Origin: Bradyrhizobium sp. SZCCT0148
GTDB lineage: Bacteria; Pseudomonadota; Alphaproteobacteria; Rhizobiales; Xanthobacteraceae
Length of the DNA stretch: 64,000 nt
Assembly (NCBI RefSeq): GCF_018129985.1
Contig: NZ_JAFCKT010000006.1
Coordinates: 358,741 to 422,740, forward strand
Direction of reading: 5' to 3'
Shown here: piece after piece, positions 43,916 to 53,048 of the stretch
Position numbering within the stretch: the first letter of the stretch is position 1
Layout of the letters: every line of letters starts with the position of its first letter
Translations under genes and position numbers: made by a program
Notes under the pieces: generated by a model
Told to the model about the DNA's origin: nothing
Database searches by the model: none
The model's input: the letters and a program-made list of their open reading frames with translations, nothing else

Positions 43916-45155
43916 GCGCATCAGGATCGATCATGTCGGCCATCGCGGCGACGGCGTCTGCCTCGACGCCGGCGAAGCGATCTACGTGCCCTACACGCTT
44001 GGCGGCGAGACCGTCGAGGTCGATCACGTCGTGGGCCACCATCCTGACCGCCGCAAGCTGCTCGCGGTCGACGTCGCAAGCCCCGAGCGTATCGTCCCAT
44101 TCTGCCCGCATTTCGGCGTCTGCGGCGGCTGCGCCATCCAGCATTGGGCCGCCGAGCCATATCAGGCCTGGAAGCGCGGCATCGTGTTGGAAACATTGGC
44201 GCAGGCCGGCATCGATTGCGAGGTCGCGGCGCTGGTTGATGCCCACGGCGCCGGGCGCAGGCGCATCACGCTGCACGGCCGCTTCGGCACGCATGACGTC
44301 CTCAAGGTCGGCTTCGCGGCGGCAAGCTCGCACGACGTCATTCCGATTGATCGTTGCCCGATCCTCGATCCGGCGCTGAATGGCGCGCTCGATGCCGCCT
44401 GGGCCCTGGCGGAGCCGCTGACCTCCAGGATGCCGGTGACCAAGCCGCTCGACATCCAGGTCACCGCAACCGCCAACGGCCTCGATGTCGACGTCCGCGG
44501 CTCCGGCCCGCTGCCGACGCCGCTCGTCACCGCGCTCTCGCGCGTCGCCGAGCAGCACCGCCTGACGCGGCTGACGCGCCATGGCGAATTGGTGCTGCAA
44601 CGCCTGCCACCGACAATAAAGATGGGCCGCGCTGAGGTGACACTGCCGCCGGGTTCGTTCCTGCAGGCAACCGTCGCGGGCGAGGAGACGCTGGCAGCGC
44701 TCGTCGCGGAACGCATCGGCAAGGCCAAGGAGGTTCTCGATCTCTTCTGCGGCGTCGGGCCGTTCGCCCTGCGACTCGCAGAGAAGGCCCGCATCACCGC
44801 TTATGACAACGATGCCGGCGCCATCACTGCGCTCGCAAAGGCCGCCCGCACGCCGGGCCTGAAGCCGATCAAGGCAGAGCCGCGCGATCTGTTCCGCCGC
44901 CCGCTGGTGCCGCCGGAGCTGCGCGATTTCGAGGCCGTGGTATTCGACCCGCCGCGCCAGGGCGCGCAGGCGCAGGCGCTGAAGCTCGCCGGGAGCAAGG
45001 TCCCGGTGGTGGTCGCGGTGTCCTGCAACGTCGCGACCTTTGCCCGCGACGCGCGGCTGCTGGTCGATGGCGGCTACAAGATCGACAGCGTCGTGCCGGT
45101 CGATCAGTTCCGCCACACGCCGCATGTGGAGCTCGTCGCCAAGTTCACGCGGTAG
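43908..45155 (+). CDS. RlmD/RumA-like 23S rRNA (uracil-5-)-methyltransferase
   Basis: A 415-residue class I SAM RNA methyltransferase. The cluster-ligand cysteines are in PFCPHFGVCGGCAIQHW, the SAM motif is VLDLFCGVGPFAL, and catalytic segments are FDPPRQGAQAQ and VSCNVATFARD. It starts at GTG 43908, overlapping the tlyA stop by eight bases; this fixes the start better than an upstream in-frame codon inside tlyA. Likely forms m5U in rRNA or tRNA. Confidence 0.9.
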   Translation: MVERIRIDHVGHRGDGVCLDAGEAIYVPYTLGGETVEVDHVVGHHPDRRKLLAVDVASPERIVPFCPHFGVCGGCAIQHWAAEPYQAWKRGIVLETLAQAGIDCEVAALVDAHGAGRRRITLHGRFGTHDVLKVGFAAASSHDVIPIDRCPILDPALNGALDAAWALAEPLTSRMPVTKPLDIQVTATANGLDVDVRGSGPLPTPLVTALSRVAEQHRLTRLTRHGELVLQRLPPTIKMGRAEVTLPPGSFLQATVAGEETLAALVAERIGKAKEVLDLFCGVGPFALRLAEKARITAYDNDAGAITALAKAARTPGLKPIKAEPRDLFRRPLVPPELRDFEAVVFDPPRQGAQAQALKLAGSKVPVVVAVSCNVATFARDARLLVDGGYKIDSVVPVDQFRHTPHVELVAKFTR

Positions 45156-45248
45156 AGCCAGGGTTCTCCAAACTTGAGGCCCGTCAATTGCTCCGCCTTC
45201 CACCAGCGCTAAAAGCATCCTGCGCAATTCAACGTGGAGCGAACCTTC

Positions 45249-46325
45249 GTGGTTGACCGACGTCAGTTCATCGCGGCAGCGCTCGGACTTTCGACTGCAG
45301 CCGTCGGTGGCCCAGCTGTCGCTGCGGCCATGACCTATGACGAAGCGGCGACATCATCACGCATTCCGCTGCAGGCCGTGCCTCGGGATCGCGAACTCGT
45401 GCGCTTTGCCATCCTCGCCGCCAACAGCCACAACACCCAGCCGTGGATCTTCTCCGCTCGCGGCAACGAGATCGCGATCGCACCGGATTTCGCGCGCCGC
45501 TGTCCGGCCGTCGATCCGGACGATCATCACCTCTTCGTCAGTCTCGGCTGTGCCGCCGAGAATCTCGTCCTCGCCGCATCCACGCTGGGCTGGCGCGCCG
45601 ATCCGGTCATCGACGGCGACCGGATCGTGATCGCGCTCGAGCAGGCCCCGCCGGCCGCATCGGCGTTGGCAGCCGCAATTCCTGCCAGGCAATGCACGCG
45701 CGCCACGTTCGACGGCAGGCCGGCCGCACCCGAGATCTTGCGACAGCTCGAGAGCGCCTGCCGCGAACCTGATGTCACGGCCATCCTGATGACCGAGCGC
45801 ACCGCGATCGCTGGGGTCACCGACTATGTACTCGAAGGCAACTCGGCGCAAATGCGCGACAAGGCCTTCATGCGCGAGCTCGTGAACTGGCTTCGTTTCA
45901 ACGAGACCGAGGCGCTCGCGACCATGGACGGGTTGTTCTCGCCCGCGTCGGGAAATCCGTCCCTGCCGTCATGGCTGGCGCGGCCGCTGATGAAGTTCTT
46001 CTTCACCGCGAGCGGAGAAAACAGCAAGTATCGCGAACAGCTCACCAGCTCCGCGGGCGTCGTCGTGCTCGCGGCAGATCGCAGTGACAAACCGCACTGG
46101 ATCGCGGTCGGCCGTGCCTGCCAGCGCTTCGGTTTGCAGGCAACCGCGCTGGGACTCAGATATTCCTTCGTCAACCAGCCGGTGGAGGTGGCGACGCTAA
46201 GACCGCAGTTTGCGTCCTCGCTCGGGCTGGGAGAGCGGCGTGCCGATATCGTGATGCGCTTCGGTTACGGGCCGGACCTGCCGAAATCGCTGCGGCGTCC
46301 GCCGGAACTGGTGATGCGATCCTAA
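45249..46325 (+). CDS. Acg-family FMN-binding nitroreductase-like oxidoreductase (Tat-exported)
   Basis: A 358-residue protein with a twin-arginine signal (VDRRQFIAAALGLSTAAVGG) and a nitroreductase fold typical of the Acg family: LAANSHNTQPWIFSA (residues 57-71 region), then SLGCAAENLVLAAS. Start GTG 45249 is supported by GGAG nine bases upstream; GTG 45234 has no binding site and would push the RR motif inward. Ends overlap the convergent gene at 46322 by four bases. Confidence 0.85.
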   Translation: MVDRRQFIAAALGLSTAAVGGPAVAAAMTYDEAATSSRIPLQAVPRDRELVRFAILAANSHNTQPWIFSARGNEIAIAPDFARRCPAVDPDDHHLFVSLGCAAENLVLAASTLGWRADPVIDGDRIVIALEQAPPAASALAAAIPARQCTRATFDGRPAAPEILRQLESACREPDVTAILMTERTAIAGVTDYVLEGNSAQMRDKAFMRELVNWLRFNETEALATMDGLFSPASGNPSLPSWLARPLMKFFFTASGENSKYREQLTSSAGVVVLAADRSDKPHWIAVGRACQRFGLQATALGLRYSFVNQPVEVATLRPQFASSLGLGERRADIVMRFGYGPDLPKSLRRPPELVMRS

Positions 46326-46915
46326 CGCCGAAGGCCGCTCAGGGCTGGCGACTCGCCGGGCAACATGTTCGATCGGATATCGCTATCCATGCGACCGGAA
46401 TCCTGCTGGATGAAACCGGCGCCGAACGACAGGCTGAGGTTGGAGGTCGGCTTGAATTCGACACCGGCAAATGCGCTGGTGCCCGGTGCCGCGCCGGTCA
46501 ACGGCGCAACCGAGCTGCCGATGCCATTGCCATATTTCAACGTGTCGAAACCGGCAAAGAATGTCACGGGCATGCCACCCATCGTCTTGGTGTTGTAGCC
46601 GAACTGCGTGCTGTCATACGAGAGCGCACTGAAATTGCCGGCAAGCCCGGTCTGACTGAGCCCGCTCCAATTGAGATTGCCGCGCTGGCTGCCGACGAAG
46701 AAGCCGTTCGCCCCGCGCCAATCCGCGCCACCGGCATTGAAGTTAGCGAATTTACCGTCGCTATCGGAACTCTGGCCTGCGCCACTGCCGAGGCCGAAAG
46801 GCCCGCCGGGGATCCAATATCGCAGCGGCGCGACCTGCGCATGAACCGGTGCTCCGCCAAGGCAGAGCGCCGAAACGAGAGCTGCGAGAGCGCGTATAGC
46901 TGCGAGGCTGGACAT
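46322..46915 (-). CDS. Exported hypothetical protein
   Basis: A 197-residue protein with a signal peptide (residues 1-26, ending PVHA). The mature part is Gly/Ser/Asn-rich and its end (FAGVEFKPTSNLSLSFGAGF) has alternating hydrophobic residues like a terminal outer-membrane beta strand, so it may be a small beta-barrel or adhesin fragment. No family recognised. Convergent with the Acg-like gene. Confidence 0.65.
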   Translation of the reverse strand: MSSLAAIRALAALVSALCLGGAPVHAQVAPLRYWIPGGPFGLGSGAGQSSDSDGKFANFNAGGADWRGANGFFVGSQRGNLNWSGLSQTGLAGNFSALSYDSTQFGYNTKTMGGMPVTFFAGFDTLKYGNGIGSSVAPLTGAAPGTSAFAGVEFKPTSNLSLSFGAGFIQQDSGRMDSDIRSNMLPGESPALSGLRR

Positions 46916-47093
46916 TCAGGCTACCGTCAGGATTTCGGTAGATTATACCCCTCTGCCATCACCAAGGCCAGCGCAGCGACCGCGCCGACATCACGGCCAC
47001 AGCTTGACGCAACCGGCCCGCCCGCGGCACCGAAGCAAGGGCCGCATTTGGAACGTTGGGGCAAAGCCGTGCTTGGTCAAGCAGGAGGTCGCC

Positions 47094-47237
47094 ATGACCA
47101 AAACATCAAATCACGGCATCATGCGCTTACGTGGAGAGAACCAGCCGGCGGACAAGGAGCGGGCTCAACTCGCTCAAAAAATTGAGCTCGGCCACAGGCC
47201 GCCTGTGTTTAAGGAAGAGGCGAACGACAGGGACTGA
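47094..47237 (+). CDS. Possible 47-residue basic protein
   Basis: A short frame from ATG 47094 with a strong AGGAGG five bases upstream. The product (MTKTSNHGIMRLRGENQPAD and on) is charged, with no membrane segment, and ends VFKEEANDRD. No family recognised. Kept mainly for the ribosome binding site. Confidence 0.4.
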   Translation: MTKTSNHGIMRLRGENQPADKERAQLAQKIELGHRPPVFKEEANDRD

Positions 47238-47277
47238 GCCAGCGCGCGGGGGCCGCGCGGAGGATTGGCGTGCCACA

Positions 47278-47487
47278 TCATGCTGCTTGCTGATGCTGCT
47301 GGAAAGCAGCGATGGCTCGATTCGAAAGCATCAGCGTGCGGCTCTCTCCCGTTAGAACCTGCGTCTTGATACTCTCCAGCAGGATTTCGGCCGCCTGCTG
47401 AGGATCGGCAATCGCACCTGAGCGCTCCAGGAAGTCCCATGCAATTTGAAGTGAGTTCTCTATGAGAATTGGAAGTGGTTCGGTCAT
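47278..47487 (-). CDS. Small conserved-looking helical protein
   Basis: A 69-residue protein, ILIENSLQIAWDFLERSG and then ILLESIKTQVLTGESRTLML, predicted all-helical and soluble. It lies 79 bases downstream of the receiver gene on the same strand. The start at 47487 avoids overlap with the receiver gene; the frame continues to 47577 and would overlap its end. Similar small proteins occur in Bradyrhizobium as far as I recall; role unknown. Confidence 0.55.
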   Translation of the reverse strand: MTEPLPILIENSLQIAWDFLERSGAIADPQQAAEILLESIKTQVLTGESRTLMLSNRAIAAFQQHQQAA

Positions 47488-47566
47488 GCGGGTGGAACGC
47501 CCCCCCGATGCCTCTCGTTCCTCCGTTCCGGAGCCGGTAACATAGCAGTGGGCTACGTCCGCCAGT

Positions 47567-47941
47567 TCAGGCGGCAAGCTCTCGGAGCGTAGAGATCATC
47601 GCATCCAACGGGTACGGCTTCCGGAAGAACCTCGACCCGTCGGGCAGCTCAGGACCTTCGACGAGATGGCCAGAGACGACCAGGAGCTTTATCGGTGGCC
47701 ATCTTTCGCGAACGGCTGCCGCGAGCCGAACTCCGTCCATCGAGCCAGGCATCCTGACGTCTGTGAAGACCACGCAGACGTCCTCGCGGGCTTCAAGTAT
47801 TCTAAGGGCCTCGTCAGCATTGCCGGCCAGGAGCGGATGCAGTCCCGCATCTTCGACGATGCCACTCGCTATCAAGAGCAGCAGCGGCTCATCCTCGACG
47901 ACCAACACGCAGTTTCCACGAGGAGAGCTATGCTCCGCCAT
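47567..47941 (-). CDS. Receiver-only response regulator
   Basis: A 124-residue CheY-like domain: VLVVEDEPLLLL, phospho-acceptor in VVFTDVRMPGSMDG, LLVVSGH and FFRKPYP. It is 227 bases downstream of the sensor kinase at 48169 on the same strand and is its probable partner. Confidence 0.9.
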   Translation of the reverse strand: MAEHSSPRGNCVLVVEDEPLLLLIASGIVEDAGLHPLLAGNADEALRILEAREDVCVVFTDVRMPGSMDGVRLAAAVRERWPPIKLLVVSGHLVEGPELPDGSRFFRKPYPLDAMISTLRELAA

Positions 47942-48168
47942 ATCAGGTCTTTCTGTGCCCCCAGGAGCGTCAACTGCGGGGATATCCCCGCAGCCACCCC
48001 TTTAAACCATCGCAGCAGCCGACGTTCCGAATGGCAGGCTCTTTTCTGGGCAATCTTTGCGTAACGACACAAAGGTAGCTGACGGTTGGCGAGGGGAGCC
48101 GCCAGCTGGCGTTTAGCGGTCGCGACTTCGGTCGAACGACCGCGGAACTCGCATCGCATGAGTTGGCG

Positions 48169-49329
48169 TCAATGGCGTGGCAGTCGGACGGAAAAGCACG
48201 TGCCAGCTTGTTCGTCCGACGTCACAGAGATCTCGCCGCCATGGGCTTCGACGATCAATTTTGCGATGTAAAGGCCAAGGCCGAGGTGGGTACCGGGCTC
48301 GGACGGATTTCCGAAATCCTGGCCTCGCGTCCAGGAACGGAAGATCGACCTTTGCGCTTCCGGCGAGATCGAGGCACCGAGATTGTGCACCTTGATAATC
48401 ACGGCGTCGGGATCGCTGCCTGCAACGGTCACTGTGATTGGCGTCGTTGCGTCGCCATAATGCACAGCGTTGCTCATCAGGTTCGATAACACCTGTGCTA
48501 GGCGTGCGGGATCGCAGGAAACCATTGGATCACCCTCATGCGTGACCTGAAGTTTCCGATCTGCGTTGACGGCGCGAACTTCGTCTGCGATTGCCTCACA
48601 CAAAGCCGCAACATCGTTTTTGGTCTTTGTGACCGGGATTTGAGTGCCGAAGGACGAGCGCGTGAGATCGAGCAGATCGTCCAGAATTTGCGCCGCCCGG
48701 CCTGCTGCCAGCCTGATCTCCGAAACGACCCTCGCCTGCTTCGGGTTGGTTGTTCCGGATTTCTCCATCCACTGCGCGCCCATTGAAACAGCGCCGAGAG
48801 GATTGCGCAGCTCATGGCCAAGGACACCCAGAAACAGGTCGCGCGAGTCATTTATCGTCTTGGTGTAGTGCGCCACAGACTCCGTGACGGCCTGATCGAT
48901 CGCTTCGTTGAACCGCGTCAGATCCTCGATATCGGTTTCAGCGAGCGTCCGATGGTACGCAACCCACTGCTTGACGACACTTGCGCGAAGCGCCCGGTAT
49001 TCCGAGACCATCTGATCGATGTCAAAGCCGTCGGCCAGACGCAAGGCGGCATGAAGCTCCGCCGCGCTTTGAGAAAAGGCGCTGTCCGGCGACCCATCGC
49101 CCCGAGATTTATCAAACCGTTCGCGCGCAGTTTGTGCCGTTTCGAGGTCGTCCGCCACAAATCCAAGCAGCTCGACGATATGATCTTCCAGAGCCAGCTT
49201 CGACATCTGATCGCTCGCCGGGGACAAAGTGCGGGCGAACTCCGTCCACTCTTTTACAATTGGCGCGTGGTTCCGTCGAATGAAGTCAGCCAGGCGTTCA
49301 TGCTTCGGCCGACCGGTGGAATTGCTCAA
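48169..49329 (-). CDS. Soluble sensor histidine kinase with RsbRD-like N-terminal domain
   Basis: A 386-residue kinase. The N-terminal 150 residues (RLADFIRRNHAPIVKEWTEF and on) resemble the RsbRD_N sensor domain; the H-box is LGVLGHELRNPLGAVSMGA, N-box SNLMSNAVHYG, and G-boxes GLGLYIAKLIVEAHGG and AGTCFSVRLP. No transmembrane segment, so it senses a cytoplasmic signal. Close in type to kinases placed beside receiver-only regulators in Rhizobiales. Confidence 0.92.
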   Translation of the reverse strand: MSNSTGRPKHERLADFIRRNHAPIVKEWTEFARTLSPASDQMSKLALEDHIVELLGFVADDLETAQTARERFDKSRGDGSPDSAFSQSAAELHAALRLADGFDIDQMVSEYRALRASVVKQWVAYHRTLAETDIEDLTRFNEAIDQAVTESVAHYTKTINDSRDLFLGVLGHELRNPLGAVSMGAQWMEKSGTTNPKQARVVSEIRLAAGRAAQILDDLLDLTRSSFGTQIPVTKTKNDVAALCEAIADEVRAVNADRKLQVTHEGDPMVSCDPARLAQVLSNLMSNAVHYGDATTPITVTVAGSDPDAVIIKVHNLGASISPEAQRSIFRSWTRGQDFGNPSEPGTHLGLGLYIAKLIVEAHGGEISVTSDEQAGTCFSVRLPRH

Positions 49330-49701
49330 AGCCAGCCCTCAAACTAGACGATGCGAAACGTGATCCAGAGGGCCTCGTGAGCACCTCTGCATGCAAAAAA
49401 TGCTGTGTCCTGCCTGCATTCCCTAGCGCCGAACCTGGAGTATAGCCGCTCGCTCCCGCGCTGTCACAATTGTGTCCGCCGCCAAGAGAGGCGTGAAACT
49501 GCGGCGGCATCTTAGGAAAAAGGACCGATATAAGCTCTACACGGCCCGCAGTGGCTGTCCTGCGCATCCGGCCATTCTTTCGAGCTAATCGATCCGGCTG
49601 CTTGGAGTTCCACTGGAACGTGCACGACCAGCAAGCCGGGCAAGCGGGCCGCAAGATCCCTTGGACAATGGCACAGCAGTTTTGGCCCGGGGGCGGCGCG
49701 T
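49330..49701. other. Intergenic stretch without a recognised gene
   Basis: About 370 bases between the kinase and the tandem-domain protein. Open frames here have no family features. It contains the kinase promoter region; nothing specific can be placed. Confidence 0.4.
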
Positions 49702-50340
49702 TCAGGCCGTCCTGTCGACGCTGGACGACGTGTCGGCCGGCGGATATTTCGTCACCGGCACCATGAAGGATTTGGTGCCGACCTGGTAGATGATCTTGCC
49801 GTTCTGCCCGTCATCGGTCGCGATCTGCGCCTGCCCGAACATGATGACGTTCTTGTAGACGTAGCCGGTGCCCTGGCGCGTGACGCCGTCGGTGGTGACG
49901 CTGACCTGGGCTTCCTTGCCATTGACGGCCAGCACCTTGAAGCTCGCGCTCTTGCCGTTCTCGCTGGAATAGCCGCCCCAGCTTCCCATGAGACGGCTAT
50001 CGGAGGCCGGCGGGGCCTGCTTCTCGAGGTTCGCGGTCTGCTTGCTGGCGCCGCCCACCGAGAACAGCAGCACCATGTTCTTGCCGTCCTTGGTGCCGAC
50101 CGTGACGCCGCCGAAGGTGATGAGCGTGCCCTGGACCTCGGCAAAACCGCGATCGGTGCGGCCATTATGGGTGTACTCGACCTGCGCCCGAGCACCGCGG
50201 ATGTTCACGACCTTGAAGCCGACGGGCTGGTTGCCGTTGCCCACCCAATTGCCCTTCCAGTCGCCGACCAGCGCGCTCTGATGGTACAGGCGCTCGTTGG
50301 CGGGCGATATCTGGTTGGTGCTCGACGAGATGACGGCCAT
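49702..50340 (-). CDS. Hypothetical protein with a tandem-duplicated domain
   Basis: A 212-residue protein in which two similar beta-rich units follow each other: LVGDWKGNWVGNGNQPVGFK... (about 24-100) and LMGSWGGYSSENGKSASFK... (about 118-195). Each holds the pattern W-G-x-hydrophobic, x-F-K-V and G-x-V/T-x-G. No signal peptide or membrane segment. Lipocalin- or calycin-like folding is possible. Family not recognised. Confidence 0.65.
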   Translation of the reverse strand: MAVISSSTNQISPANERLYHQSALVGDWKGNWVGNGNQPVGFKVVNIRGARAQVEYTHNGRTDRGFAEVQGTLITFGGVTVGTKDGKNMVLLFSVGGASKQTANLEKQAPPASDSRLMGSWGGYSSENGKSASFKVLAVNGKEAQVSVTTDGVTRQGTGYVYKNVIMFGQAQIATDDGQNGKIIYQVGTKSFMVPVTKYPPADTSSSVDRTA

Positions 50341-50503
50341 GGCATTGCTCGGACGGGCCTGACAACCCGCTTTGCTCGCTTCGGCAATGTCAGAATGCCG
50401 ACTGGAAACGAACAGAAACCATGAGATTAGGACCCGGCGTCGGTAAACGAATGGTTAAATTCTGTTCCGGCCGGGTGGTCAAAAGGTCTCACCGGGCTTG
50501 GGA

Positions 50504-51367
50504 CTAGCGTCCCCAGCGATCCGACCAGATCTTCTCGCCGATCAGGCAGTTGACGCGCGGCTCCTTGTCGGCGACGCGCATCACCGGGCGCTCCGGCGTG
50601 CGGCCGGCGACCTCCATCAACAGCTTGGTGCGGATTGCTTCCTTGAACTTGTCGCGGTCCTTGATGGTGATGACAAAGGAGCCGGGACCGCCGATGACGC
50701 AATCCTCGTAGTAGAAATCGAGATTGTCGATATCCATGGTCGAATAGGAGGGCTCCTTGACCATGATCGGCAAGCCGTTGATGACGATGCCCTTCTCCAG
50801 TGCCGCATCGCGCGCGACCGTGACCGGGCCGCCATTGTTGTTGGGGCCGTCGCCGGAGATGTCGATCACGCGGCGCAGGCCCCGATAGGGATCCTCGTCG
50901 AACAGCGGCATCGCGAACGTAATCGCGCCGGAGATCGAGGTGCGCGAGGCGCGCCGGATCGGCGTCTTCATGATTTCGGCGGCGACCGCGTCCGCCGTCT
51001 CGGGGCCGTCGACCAGCCGCCAGGGGATGATGATCTTCTGGTCGCTCGAGGCGGCCCACTCGAAATAGGTCACCGCGATCCGGCCGTTCGGGCCGAGCTT
51101 CAGCGCTTGAAGGAACTCCTTCGACTGGATCGCCTGCGCGTAGCCTTCGCGCTGGATCGCAAGCTCGTCCATGTCCATGGAGTAAGACACGTCGACAGCG
51201 AGAATCAGCTCGACGTCGACCGTTTGCGCGTCCCTGTCGGCCGCAAGCCGCTGCGGCTCGTTCTTTGGCGGTTCGAATCTTGGTCCCGGTGCCGCGATGC
51301 CCGCGACATCCCCTCCGGCAAACATGCCGGCCACCAGCACAGCCCCGATCGAGAACAGCAAGCGCAT
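50504..51367 (-). CDS. Exported DUF1194 protein (VWA-like)
   Basis: A 287-residue protein with a signal peptide (about residues 1-24). DUF1194 has a von Willebrand A-like fold: ELILAVDVSYSMDMDELAIQ carries the D-x-S-x-S metal site, with GRIAVTYFEWA, SISGAITFAMPLF and RRVIDISGDGPNNNGG after it. Common in Rhizobiales, function unknown. Confidence 0.9.
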   Translation of the reverse strand: MRLLFSIGAVLVAGMFAGGDVAGIAAPGPRFEPPKNEPQRLAADRDAQTVDVELILAVDVSYSMDMDELAIQREGYAQAIQSKEFLQALKLGPNGRIAVTYFEWAASSDQKIIIPWRLVDGPETADAVAAEIMKTPIRRASRTSISGAITFAMPLFDEDPYRGLRRVIDISGDGPNNNGGPVTVARDAALEKGIVINGLPIMVKEPSYSTMDIDNLDFYYEDCVIGGPGSFVITIKDRDKFKEAIRTKLLMEVAGRTPERPVMRVADKEPRVNCLIGEKIWSDRWGR

Positions 51368-51640
51368 CGCAGTCTCCCGTCGTATGATGCGATGGTGACA
51401 TGCAATCGCCGAGCCGCAAAGCGCGAAGATCGCTTGCGCTTCACATTCGAGTTAAGGATTTGCGGCTTGGGAGTGCACGCGCCTTGCGCAAAGGGGCCAC
51501 CATGTTCCGCGCGTCCGTCGGAATGCGCCAAGGTGTTCGCACCATTCGGGCTCACGAGCGCGAAGCCGGGATCGATGAGCCGCGGACAAGGCGTTCCACC
51601 TACTTGTCCGGCACGATTTCCATGCTAGGTTGGCCACACA

Positions 51641-51705
51641 GATGGGGATGGAGTCCCCCGATAACCGTCCACCGGTCGATGGCTGTGATGGGCTGATGAC
51701 TCCTG
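51641..51705 (+). ncRNA. Fluoride riboswitch (crcB motif) aptamer
   Basis: The stretch begins GATGGGGATGGAGTCCCC, continues CGATAACCG, and ends GGCTGATGACTCCTGC, the consensus order of the crcB-motif aptamer. GGAGT of the first part is complementary to ACTCC of the last part, as expected for the pseudoknot. The downstream operon encodes a fluoride channel (crcB), which confirms the identification. A terminator follows at 51754-51776. Confidence 0.93.
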
Positions 51706-51753
51706 CTTGAGGAGGGGCGATGTTTGCCTCTTCCTTTGGCGGGAGCATGGACA

Positions 51754-51776
51754 AACCCGCCAATGGCGGGTTTTTT
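51754..51776 (+). terminator. Intrinsic terminator of the fluoride riboswitch
   Basis: AACCCGCC-AAT-GGCGGGTT followed by a run of T is a textbook Rho-independent terminator, placed about 50 bases after the aptamer and 35 before the MFS start. An upstream GGCGGG at 51738-51743 can pair instead with CCCGCC at 51756-51761, an antiterminator. Fluoride binding is expected to favour read-through. Confidence 0.9.
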
Positions 51777-51811
51777 GTTGTCTGGTGGCAAGGGCCAGGA
51801 GAAGGCCAAAC

Positions 51812-53020
51812 GTGACGACGACGACACCGAAAGCTGCACGTCGCGCGCTGCCCAGGGGGATCTGGGTGCTCGGCTTCGTCTCGATGCTGATGGACATCTC
51901 CTCCGAGATGATCCACGCGCTGCTGCCGGTCTATCTCGTCACCGTGCTCGGCGCTTCGACGCTCACCGTCGGCTTCATCGAGGGCATCGCGGAGGCGACG
52001 GCCTCGATCACCAAGATCTTTTCCGGGGCATTGTCCGACTGGCTCGGCAAGCGCAAGCTGCTCGCAGCGCTCGGCTATGGGCTAGCGGCCTTCACCAAGC
52101 CGCTATTCCCGCTTGCGCCCAGCGTCGGATGGCTGGTGGCGGCGCGCTTCGTCGACCGCGTCGGCAAGGGCATTCGCGGGGCGCCGCGCGATGCGCTGAT
52201 CGCCGATATCGCGCCTCGCGGCCTGCGCGGGGCCAGCTTCGGCCTGCGGCAGTCGCTCGACACCATCGGCGCCTTCGTCGGACCGCTCGTGGCGATCGGC
52301 CTGATGTGGTGGACTGCAGATAACTTTACCGCGGTGTTCTGGGTGGCGGTGCTGCCGGCGTTCCTGTCGTTCGGCTTGATCACGTTCGCGGTGAGCGAGC
52401 CGGAGCCGGACCCGAGCCGGGAGCCTATCGGGAACCCGCTCAATCTTGCCGCGATGCGGCAGCTCGGCGCGGTCTATTGGCGCGTCGTGGCCGTCGGAAT
52501 CGTCTTCACTCTCGCGCGCTTCAGCGAGGCCTTCTTGATCCTGCGCGCACAGAACATCGGGCTCAATGCGATGTGGGTGCCGGCGGTGCTGGTGCTGATG
52601 AACGTCGTCTACGCGCTGTCGGCCTACCCGGCCGGCGTGCTCTCGGACCGGATCAACCGGACCGGCCTGCTCGCGCTCGGCCTCGTGTTCCTCGCCGGGG
52701 CCGATCTCGCGCTGGCACTGCTGCCGAGCCTCGGCGGCCTCGCACTCGGCGTCGTGCTGTGGGGGCTGCATATGGGGCTGACGCAAGGATTGCTCTCAGC
52801 GCTCGTCGCCGACGCCGCGCCGCCCGGCCTGCGTGGCACCGCGTTCGGCTATTTCAACCTGTTCACCGGCCTTGCCTTGCTGGCCGCGAGTGTAATCGCC
52901 GGCGCGCTGTGGGACGCCTATGGTCCGGCAGGAACGTTCCTTGCGGGGCTCGGTTTCGCGCTGGTCTCGCTCGTGGGACTCCTGGCCGTCGGCAACGGTC
53001 TGGCTGCGGAGGACAAATGA
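51812..53020 (+). CDS. MFS transporter under fluoride riboswitch control
   Basis: A 402-residue, 12-helix MFS protein: LGFVSMLMDISSEMIHALLP in helix 1, the loop motif GALSDWLGKRK between helices 2 and 3, and VDRVGKGIRGAPRDALIAD. The sequence resembles the group of MFS transporters with the conserved GKGIRGAPRDAL segment. The start is GTG 51812 with AGGAGA upstream; an open frame from 51707 passes through the terminator and is not the gene. It is the first gene of the riboswitch operon and could export a fluoride-linked or other toxic solute. Confidence 0.88.
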   Translation: MTTTTPKAARRALPRGIWVLGFVSMLMDISSEMIHALLPVYLVTVLGASTLTVGFIEGIAEATASITKIFSGALSDWLGKRKLLAALGYGLAAFTKPLFPLAPSVGWLVAARFVDRVGKGIRGAPRDALIADIAPRGLRGASFGLRQSLDTIGAFVGPLVAIGLMWWTADNFTAVFWVAVLPAFLSFGLITFAVSEPEPDPSREPIGNPLNLAAMRQLGAVYWRVVAVGIVFTLARFSEAFLILRAQNIGLNAMWVPAVLVLMNVVYALSAYPAGVLSDRINRTGLLALGLVFLAGADLALALLPSLGGLALGVVLWGLHMGLTQGLLSALVADAAPPGLRGTAFGYFNLFTGLALLAASVIAGALWDAYGPAGTFLAGLGFALVSLVGLLAVGNGLAAEDK

Positions 53021-53048
53021 TTCAATTCGCATACAGGGGAACGAGACG

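Noticed and set aside
51707..51811. Upstream extension of the MFS frame
   Set aside because: It runs through the riboswitch terminator and has no conserved residues; GTG 51812 with AGGAGA fits better.
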